Origin: Runella limosa DSM 17973
GTDB lineage: Bacteria; Bacteroidota; Bacteroidia; Cytophagales; Spirosomataceae
Assembly (NCBI RefSeq): GCF_000482465.1
Contig: NZ_AXVJ01000068.1
Coordinates: 1 to 34,623 of the forward strand
DNA: 34,623 nt
Reading direction: 5' to 3'
Below are positions 29,655 to 34,623 of the stretch, piece by piece. Position 1 is the stretch's first letter; each line of letters begins with the position of its first letter. Made by a program: the position numbers and the translations under genes. The notes under the pieces are model-generated. The model was not told the origin of the DNA. It did not search any database and saw only the letters and a list, made by a program, of their open reading frames with translations.

Positions 29655-30083
29655 CTAAAACGTGATTTCTTGCTCTAAGCCTCGAATTCGAAGCCGTCCA
29701 GAGGGGACTTCTTTCTTCAGGGTGGACAAATCAAAGCAAAAATCTTTATAATCGAGCCTTTTGCAAGCGTTTTGTGTGGTAAAAACGATGCGCCCTTCTC
29801 GGTAAACTCCTTTCGAGTCTTCTCGCCGAGAAGGGTCAACGTACAAAGCAAAGGCGTGGTTGGGGTCGCAACCTCCGCCGTAGGCAAAAGAAATGGTGAG
29901 AACGTGGTCGGAAAGTTGGGTGGATTGGATGTTAAAAAGGTCGAGACCAGTGGGTGCGTCGAGGTTGGAGGTAAGTTGAACGGGTGCACATACGCCTTTT
30001 CGCTCGGCTTTTACATCCGAAGAAGTTTCGCAAGCAAAGCAGCAAGTGAGCATTACAACGAACAAAAGCAGGGCGGTTTTCAT
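29655..30083 (-). CDS. Small lipoprotein of unknown function
   Basis: 142 residues; the signal MKTALLLFVVMLTCCFAC has several cysteines and a plausible lipobox at CFAC. The mature part (beta-rich, SDHVLTISFAYGGGCDPNHAFALYVDPSRR...) has further cysteines (Cys near GGGCD, ACKRLDYKDFCFD) that could pair. It follows the next lipoprotein gene upstream (30096-30506) by 12 bp, same strand. Family not recognised. Confidence 0.7.
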   Translation of the reverse strand: MKTALLLFVVMLTCCFACETSSDVKAERKGVCAPVQLTSNLDAPTGLDLFNIQSTQLSDHVLTISFAYGGGCDPNHAFALYVDPSRREDSKGVYREGRIVFTTQNACKRLDYKDFCFDLSTLKKEVPSGRLRIRGLEQEITF

Positions 30084-30095
30084 GGCGATGGCGTT

Positions 30096-30506
30096 TTACT
30101 GTTTTTCAAAAAGGTACTCCCCTCTTCCCGAAGGGTTGAGCACCAATCGAGTTGGGCTGAGAGAGGTAAGGTCGATGAGTTGTCCATTAGAAGAAGACAT
30201 ACACACGGCACGAATGCGCACTTGGCTGCCTTCTACTGCGTAGCTACCACCTCCGCATCCCAAAAAACTGTAGTCGATGGGGCGGGTATTTTGGTAATAT
30301 TCGTTAAATTCATTTTTCTTGGAAAACGAAATAAATACTCCCTTGTCATTGGGAACGGTGGTTTGGGTGCAGGCTGAGGTACCTGTAGATTTACAATAGG
30401 AAATCAACTTCCAAGTTCCCGTTAATTCTTTGTTAGTGCCCACAGAATCAGAGGATTGGCAGGCGGTGAAAAGGCTAACAAAAATCAAGTAAACAAAGCG
30501 GCGCAT
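30096..30506 (-). CDS. Small lipoprotein, lipocalin-like
   Basis: 136 residues with a lipoprotein signal (MRRFVYLIFVSLFTACQSS, lipobox FTAC). The mature part starts LTGTWKLISYCKSTGTSACTQ, the GxW start of lipocalin-like Bacteroidota proteins, and continues with beta strands to GRGEYLFEKQ. It probably faces the periplasm. Forms a pair with the lipoprotein gene 12 bp downstream. The ligand is unknown. Confidence 0.7.
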   Translation of the reverse strand: MRRFVYLIFVSLFTACQSSDSVGTNKELTGTWKLISYCKSTGTSACTQTTVPNDKGVFISFSKKNEFNEYYQNTRPIDYSFLGCGGGSYAVEGSQVRIRAVCMSSSNGQLIDLTSLSPTRLVLNPSGRGEYLFEKQ

Positions 30507-30583
30507 AGAAAAGGAATGGGTTGTTTTTCTCTAAGACGCGGCAAGTTGGCAGAAGGTTGGAAAGGAGATATTGTATTGACTGA

Positions 30584-31933
30584 TTACAGTAAGGCAATGA
30601 TTTTGTCGGCTTCGCGGATTCCGCTCAGATAGGCACCGTGGGCAGTTGAAAAATAATCGACTTCGGTATGTTCACCCCCAAAAAATAGCTTATTGTCAAT
30701 TTCTTCGGCAAGGTCTTCAAAATGGCGCATTTCGGTGCCAACGGCGGTGTACGAATACGCGCCAAAGGAGTTTTCGTTGGTACTCCATCGGGTACGGAGC
30801 AAACGCGTTGGGTTAGGAATCGACGACCCGTAGATGTCCCTTAGGTGCCCCATAATTTCACTCGTGACTTGAGGATCCGTCATGGTTTCGGTTTGCCACC
30901 CGTAGTCGGCGTAGGCAAAGGTCATGAGGGCGTTGGTAGTCGGTTGAAACTTTTTGACGTTGACAAAATAATTAAACTTGTCGCGTAGTTCGGGGGTGTA
31001 CGAAATGTACTGAACGTCGTCCCAAAAAGCGGTTTCCCACGTCAATAAAAACTTGTTGACGCAATTCATACCTATTTTCTGGATGGCTGTTTGCTTGGCA
31101 GAAGGTAAACTGGGGGTAAAAACAATTTTGTTGTTTTTTAATACGCCAAGTGGCACAGTAACAATCACAAAGTCGGCTGGAGTGACGGTGTTATTGTGGG
31201 TAATATTGACGGTTGCCCCGCTGTAATCAATGGCCGAAACGCGTTGGTTGAAGCTCACAGACAGGTTTTTGGCTAAATAAGTAGCAACGGTGTCGTAGCC
31301 ATTGGTAGCGATTTTTTCTACACCCTCGAATACTTCCCCCTCGTTGTAAAGTGTTGATGACAACGTGTTTAAATCACCTGTGTCGAAAGTGAGGTAGGTA
31401 GAAAGAAAAAACTTCCACAGGCGATCGTTCTTCTTTTCGGGGTAAAGCTGATTAAATACTTGCTCAAAACTTTGGCTGTCGCTACCCTTTTTCATCATCG
31501 AACCGAGGACAGTATAAAACTCGTCTTCGGCTGAGTCGTAGGTGGAGGTTTTTCGGGTGATTCCTCCAATGTCGTACGATTTCATGCTTTCATCAAGCGT
31601 CTGAAACGTCGTCATGCCTGCCTCTTGTGCCAGCGTGGTGATGGGGTTGCCGTCGATGCCATGAATCCAACTGGCGCCTTCGTCAAACGGAATCGCTAAC
31701 GAACGATTGGTGCGCACTCGTCCACCCACTTTGTCTTGTGCTTCCAAGATGCTCACCTTAAAACCTGCTTCTTGTAGTTTTTGGGCTGCTGCCAAACCCG
31801 AAATACCCGCTCCAATCACGATGACTGTTTTATCGGCAGGATTGATACCATTTTCTGCTTGGCAGGCAGTCGTCCAATAGGAGGAAGCCAAGAGCGAAGC
31901 AGGAATGCTTTTTAGAAAAATTCGCCTTTTCAT
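30584..31933 (-). CDS. Exported flavin monoamine oxidase (second copy type)
   Basis: 449 residues. MKRRIFLKSIPASLLASSYWTTACQAE is a twin-arginine signal (RRIFLK); the Cys in TTAC might be lipidated. The FAD motif is TVIVIGAGISGLAAAQKLQEAGF (about 35-57) followed by LEAQDKVGGRVRT, with the substrate-side GASWIHG and the C-terminal LFFGGEHTEVDYFSTAHGAYLSG. Family member of the same class as 470-1918 but clearly divergent (different middle region), so not a recent duplicate. It releases H2O2 in the periplasm from an unknown amine. Confidence 0.9.
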   Translation of the reverse strand: MKRRIFLKSIPASLLASSYWTTACQAENGINPADKTVIVIGAGISGLAAAQKLQEAGFKVSILEAQDKVGGRVRTNRSLAIPFDEGASWIHGIDGNPITTLAQEAGMTTFQTLDESMKSYDIGGITRKTSTYDSAEDEFYTVLGSMMKKGSDSQSFEQVFNQLYPEKKNDRLWKFFLSTYLTFDTGDLNTLSSTLYNEGEVFEGVEKIATNGYDTVATYLAKNLSVSFNQRVSAIDYSGATVNITHNNTVTPADFVIVTVPLGVLKNNKIVFTPSLPSAKQTAIQKIGMNCVNKFLLTWETAFWDDVQYISYTPELRDKFNYFVNVKKFQPTTNALMTFAYADYGWQTETMTDPQVTSEIMGHLRDIYGSSIPNPTRLLRTRWSTNENSFGAYSYTAVGTEMRHFEDLAEEIDNKLFFGGEHTEVDYFSTAHGAYLSGIREADKIIALL

Positions 31934-32088
31934 CGTTTTTATTTTGGGACGTAAAAATTCCCAAAAGGTACTGTTGTCGTACTATGCCCGAATACTTTTA
32001 CATCCTCAAAAACCGTGTCGAATCCGTGCCATCCGTGTACTCAGTAGTAAAGCAAAAGTTCTAGAGGAACTCAAAGTAGCCCCTCAGT

Positions 32089-32147
32089 AGAGGCGCAACA
32101 TTTGTAGTAATTCAAGATAGCCTCGGCAGAGGCGCAACATTTGTAGT
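32089..32147. repeat. Tandem 39-bp interspersed-type repeat
   Basis: AGAGGCGCAACATTTGTAGT occurs exactly at 32089-32108 and 32128-32147, 39 bp apart; each is preceded by a similar CCTC(A/G)G(T/C)AG. A weaker partial unit (TAGAGGAAC) precedes at about 32073. Probably a dispersed intergenic repeat family. The rest of 31934-32159 shows no gene. Confidence 0.6.
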
Positions 32148-32159
32148 GATAAATTGGGA

Positions 32160-32912
32160 TTAGTAAAGTAAACTCGCTTTCTGAAATAAAATTTCTTTTT
32201 TCCCCTTAAAAATTCGCACAAAATAGCGGGGTAGCTCCTCACTCATGGAATTAAATGAACACTCGTAGGTAAACTCTTTGTTCTTGAATCGGTAGTTGGG
32301 TTCTTGGGCTGTTCCATCTACCAAAAACTCACCTTTGGGGATGATGATGTCGGGTTTAGAACTCATTTTGTTGGGCAATGTCCAAGAAGCATAACGGTAG
32401 GTGTTGTCTTTCATTTGATCGACCCGAATAAGAAATTTACTGGTTTTAAAAACTAAAATGGGTTGGTCGAATTCCTTCAAACTGCTGTGAAGCGTAGTGC
32501 GAATTTCTTCAATCCGTGCCTGTCTTTTGCTTTCTTCGATTTTTGATGAATAGTTGACCGCCCGCAAATCCCCATCTTCGTTTAGCCAGAGTTTTCCATT
32601 GGAAAACATAATTCCCCGCCATCCCACAGTTGCCCAGTCCTTGGAAAGGTTTGATTTCGAAATCATTTGAGTAAACGCAGCATCGAACACTTCATGGTAG
32701 CGTTTGATAAATTCGCTCTTGTTGCGAATCGGTGGGAGAGGGTAGTTCCTATTGAGCGGATAACTTACTCCATCGGCCAGTTTTTCCTTTTTCTGATTTT
32801 TTATACAGTCAATAAAAAAACGAATGTGCGCTTTGTTGGTTTCCAACATTTCTTGCGTGTAGGCTGTACCAATGTAGCTAACAAAGACAATCAAAGAAAT
32901 TAAAATTCTCAT
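32160..32912 (-). CDS. Secreted protein of unknown function
   Basis: 250 residues with a Sec signal peptide (MRILISLIVFVSYIGTAYTQ, cleavage after TQ/AYT). The mature part has one helical N-half (ETNKAHIRFFIDCIKNQKKEKLADGVSYPLNR) and a beta-rich C-half (FLIRVDQMKDNTYRYASWTLPNKMSSKPDIIIPKGEF). Not recognised by family. It stands alone, ends next to the tandem repeat, and is 20 bp downstream of the DUF4256 gene on the same strand. Confidence 0.7.
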   Translation of the reverse strand: MRILISLIVFVSYIGTAYTQEMLETNKAHIRFFIDCIKNQKKEKLADGVSYPLNRNYPLPPIRNKSEFIKRYHEVFDAAFTQMISKSNLSKDWATVGWRGIMFSNGKLWLNEDGDLRAVNYSSKIEESKRQARIEEIRTTLHSSLKEFDQPILVFKTSKFLIRVDQMKDNTYRYASWTLPNKMSSKPDIIIPKGEFLVDGTAQEPNYRFKNKEFTYECSFNSMSEELPRYFVRIFKGKKEILFQKASLLY

Positions 32913-32932
32913 CGACTTTTGTGTAAAATATT

Positions 32933-33490
32933 TTAGACTCGTAACAAACCCCGAAATCCGCGCGCTGCATAATACGATTCGGCGCCGTTGTGGTACACAA
33001 AAACGTGGTCGTAGCGGCGGTCGCAGAAAAGAGCCCCGCCAAGTTTGCGGATAGCGGTAGGCGTTTGAATCCAGCTGGAAGTTTTGGTATCAAACTTCCC
33101 AAGCAACTGGAGATTTTTGTACTGTTCTTCCGTCAAAAGTTCAATCCCAATTTCTTCCGCAAATTCCAACGCATTATTGGCGGGTTTGTGTTCTTTGCGG
33201 GCGTCGAGGGCAGCACGGTCGTAGCAAAAACTACGGCGTCCTTTGGGACTTTCAGCCGAGCAGTCAACGAAAATATACTCATCGGTCGCAGCGTCGTAGC
33301 CTATCACGTCGGGTTCGCCTTCGGATTCTTCCATTTCATTGAGCGACCACAGTTTGTCAGGGTTCGCCTCAATTTTGGCTAGTACGTTTGACCATTCTAT
33401 CCCAGCATGGCGAATTTTGTTTTTTTCAAAACGAGTGTTCAACGTTTTTATTAGCGCTTCACGGCGTTCTTGGGGTAATTGCTTGTTCAT
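32933..33490 (-). CDS. DUF4256 protein
   Basis: 185 residues from ATG 33488-33490; a longer frame to 33628 runs over the upstream intergenic. The length and the blocks WSLNEMEESEGEPDVIGYD, YIFVDCSAESPKGRRSFCYDRAAL and GALFCDRRYDHVFVYHNGAESYYAARGFRGLL mark a complete DUF4256 member. Function is unknown. It follows the SRPBCC and ArsR genes on the same strand, an arrangement often seen with this family. Confidence 0.85.
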   Translation of the reverse strand: MNKQLPQERREALIKTLNTRFEKNKIRHAGIEWSNVLAKIEANPDKLWSLNEMEESEGEPDVIGYDAATDEYIFVDCSAESPKGRRSFCYDRAALDARKEHKPANNALEFAEEIGIELLTEEQYKNLQLLGKFDTKTSSWIQTPTAIRKLGGALFCDRRYDHVFVYHNGAESYYAARGFRGLLRV

Positions 33491-33524
33491 GTGTATGCTG
33501 TTTTTTGTTTTTTTGGAAAATGAA

Positions 33525-33983
33525 TTAGTTGGTAAAAAACGCCTGCAATCGGTTGTGAGCGAGGTTGATGCCCATCGCAAACGGCATTTGTAGCAATTGA
33601 TTTCGAGAAGCGATGGATTTAAAAACAATGTGCATCGTCAGTTTGCTGGTTGTTTCAGTGAGTTTTTCAAATTCTAAAAATTCAAGCTGCACGGGAAAAG
33701 CGGTATTTTCCATCTCGAACGTGCGAGTTATTTTTTGATTGAGGCAAAACTCGTGTACGACTCCACTAAACCGATGGACGTGGCCGCGCGGGTCGGTGGT
33801 TTCAAACTGGTATCCACCGTGCGCATAATTTTCTAGTTTGAGCACTTTCGTTCCCATCCACTGTTCGACGATTTCAGGAACCATGTAGGCTTTAAAAAGA
33901 AGTTCAACGGGTAAATCAAACACTCGGGTAATGAGGATTTCTTGCTTCCCTTCTTCGGCATGGACGTTGGTTTTTGTTTCCAT
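33525..33983 (-). CDS. SRPBCC/AHSA1-like protein
   Basis: 152 residues of the START/Bet v 1-like fold: ILITRVFDLPVELLFKAYMVPEIVEQWMG is the standard AHSA1 opening, followed by GGYQFETTDPRGHVHRFSGVVHEF and a closing C-terminal helix (QLLQMPFAMGINLAHNRLQAFF). Proteins of this type bind hydrophobic ligands. It lies 6 bp downstream of an ArsR repressor in one operon, the usual partnership in Bacteroidota and Firmicutes. Confidence 0.85.
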   Translation of the reverse strand: METKTNVHAEEGKQEILITRVFDLPVELLFKAYMVPEIVEQWMGTKVLKLENYAHGGYQFETTDPRGHVHRFSGVVHEFCLNQKITRTFEMENTAFPVQLEFLEFEKLTETTSKLTMHIVFKSIASRNQLLQMPFAMGINLAHNRLQAFFTN

Positions 33984-33989
33984 CAGGAG

Positions 33990-34313
33990 TTATTGATTGG
34001 CTTGATAGGTTTTCATGATGGCTTCTAGCTTGTTGAATCGGTCGTCCCAAAAGTGGCGGAAAGGTTCAATGAAGTCGGCAATTTCTTTCATCTTTTGTGG
34101 GTTGAGGTGGTAATAAATCTCTCGACCGTTTTGGTGTTGCGACAGCAGTTCGCACTCGGTAAGAATCTGTAAATGTTTGGAAACGGTAGGGCGCGCGGTG
34201 TCAAAATTGGCCGCAATGGCTCCCGCAGTCATGGCCTGCGAAGCAACCAACATCAAAATGGCTCTGCGAGTAGGGTCGGCAATGGCCTGAAAAACATCTC
34301 TTCGTAGGTTCAT
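33990..34313 (-). CDS. ArsR-family winged-helix repressor
   Basis: 107 residues: [18 protein letters not shown] is the conserved ArsR start, [22 protein letters not shown] the recognition helix, and [13 protein letters not shown] the wing. The metal-binding ELCVCDL motif is absent, so it likely senses something other than metals. It heads the operon ArsR-SRPBCC-DUF4256. Its upstream region (34317-34363) carries two palindromic operators over a Bacteroidota promoter, so autorepression is likely. Confidence 0.9.
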   Translation of the reverse strand: MNLRRDVFQAIADPTRRAILMLVASQAMTAGAIAANFDTARPTVSKHLQILTECELLSQHQNGREIYYHLNPQKMKEIADFIEPFRHFWDDRFNKLEAIMKTYQANQ

Positions 34314-34316
34314 TGT

Positions 34317-34363
34317 GTAGTTATTTGACTACAAATATATATGTAGTTATTTAGCTACGCAAA
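34317..34363 (-). promoter_or_regulatory. Promoter and twin operators of the ArsR operon
   Basis: On the minus strand, TTTG (34363-34360), a 20-bp spacer and TATATTTG (34339-34332) match the Bacteroidota consensus fully. Two 16-bp inverted repeats, GTAGTTATTTGACTAC (34317-34332) and GTAGTTATTTAGCTAC (34343-34358), 26 bp apart, cover the -7 region and the spacer. The leader is about 13 nt. Confidence 0.75.
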
Positions 34364-34392
34364 TTTTCTTTCAGACTTTTTGAGTAATATCG

Positions 34393-34532
34393 AAACTTGG
34401 AAAGTCTGATTGAGTCCAAAACGAGACTTTCCAAGTTTGAAAAGGGAAGTATAAAAACTTGGAAAGTCTAACTCGGTCCCAAAACAAGACTTTCCAAGTT
34501 TGAAAAGGGGAGTATAAAAACTTGGAAAGTCT
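34393..34532. repeat. 62-63-bp tandem repeat with internal inverted repeats
   Basis: AAACTTGGAAAGTCT begins at 34393, 34455 and 34518, and its reverse complement AGACTTTCCAAGTTT at 34424 and 34487. The units are two full copies and one partial, each a hairpin with a ~16-nt loop. A frame open on the minus strand across it follows from the 63-bp period and is not a gene. It abuts the IS left end and may be an IS-associated or dispersed repeat. Confidence 0.75.
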
Positions 34533-34541
34533 GAATCTAGC

Positions 34542-34560
34542 CCGCTAAAAAGTTGGACAC
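34542..34560 (+). repeat. Left terminal inverted repeat of the right IS3-type element
   Basis: CCGCTAAAAAGTTGGACAC closely matches the reverse complement of 320-337. The orfA start follows 33 bp later. This marks an IS3-family element entering the window at its right edge. Confidence 0.6.
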
Positions 34561-34593
34561 AAATTAGGGTATAACTTTTAAATTTGTGATTCA

Positions 34594-34623
34594 ATGGGAA
34601 AGCATCAAAAATCATGGAGCCAG
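34594..34623 (+). CDS. IS3-family OrfA start, cut by window end
   Basis: Only ten codons (MGKHQKSWSQ) are present before the window ends. The start follows the IS left end by 33 bp; short basic starts like this are usual in IS3 orfA helix-turn-helix proteins. Identity is inferred from position and the terminal repeat. Confidence 0.5.
   Translation, partial: MGKHQKSWSQ

Noticed and set aside
29772-30377. Rightward 201-codon frame across the two lipoprotein genes
   Set aside because: Antisense shadow; both lipoprotein genes have clear signals and starts on the other strand.
31990-32060. Start resembling a GIY-YIG domain (MPEYFYILKNR)
   Set aside because: The frame is short and lacks the rest of the domain; it may be a relic at best.
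34393-34532. CRISPR-like array
   Set aside because: Only two and a half units, the units include their own inverted repeats, and the spacers are nearly identical to each other. It is a tandem hairpin repeat.

Overview
The window looks like a piece of a Bacteroidota chromosome, most likely Cytophagales/Spirosomataceae-like (Runella or a relative). This is inferred from Bacteroidota-type promoters (TTTG, about 19-20 nt, TAnnTTTG), weak Shine-Dalgarno sequences, DUF4180 and DUF4256 genes, lipoproteins and repeat style; no species can be named. Both window ends lie inside IS3-family insertion sequences, so it may be a contig broken at IS copies.

Layout: 1-340 is the end of an IS3-type element. 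470-1918 is a Tat-exported flavin amine oxidase, followed by a gene-free stretch with a ~230-bp imperfect palindrome. 2429-20497 is an 18.05-kb element integrated into the 3' end of a tRNA-Phe gene (tRNA 20482-20554), bounded by a 17-bp direct repeat. 20682 onward is chromosome again: a lipoprotein/membrane-protein pair, a cysteine desulfurase, a glyoxalase-like protein, a FAD monooxygenase, a Crp/Fnr regulator, a DUF4180 gene with a HAD-like leader, two small lipoproteins, a second Tat amine oxidase, a secreted protein, and a DUF4256-SRPBCC-ArsR operon. The window ends at the start of another IS3-type element.

The integrated element has a clear modular plan. A divergent repressor/Cro-like switch is followed by a P4-like replication set (degenerate primase with Toprim, VirE-type helicase, SSB). 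Next come a secreted accessory gene and a control region with helically spaced TGTAG repeats, C-rich tracts and a small regulator. One rightward operon of about 11.6 kb (7529-19127) follows, and then a leftward tyrosine integrase beside the tRNA. I find no terminase, portal, recognisable major capsid protein, tape measure, sheath, packaging ATPase or Zot-type ATPase. Instead the operon encodes about ten proteins with one terminal membrane segment each, a membrane-anchored lytic transglycosylase, a holin-like protein, a 57-residue lysine-rich protein between two hairpins, and host-recognition proteins (phage-fibre repeats and a pectate-lyase-like tailspike).

The best reading is a temperate virus with a membrane-containing or membrane-enveloped virion, or a satellite with its own spike and membrane apparatus, of a kind I do not recognise. 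That is inference from gene content. Domain calls rest on reading the sequences, without any search.
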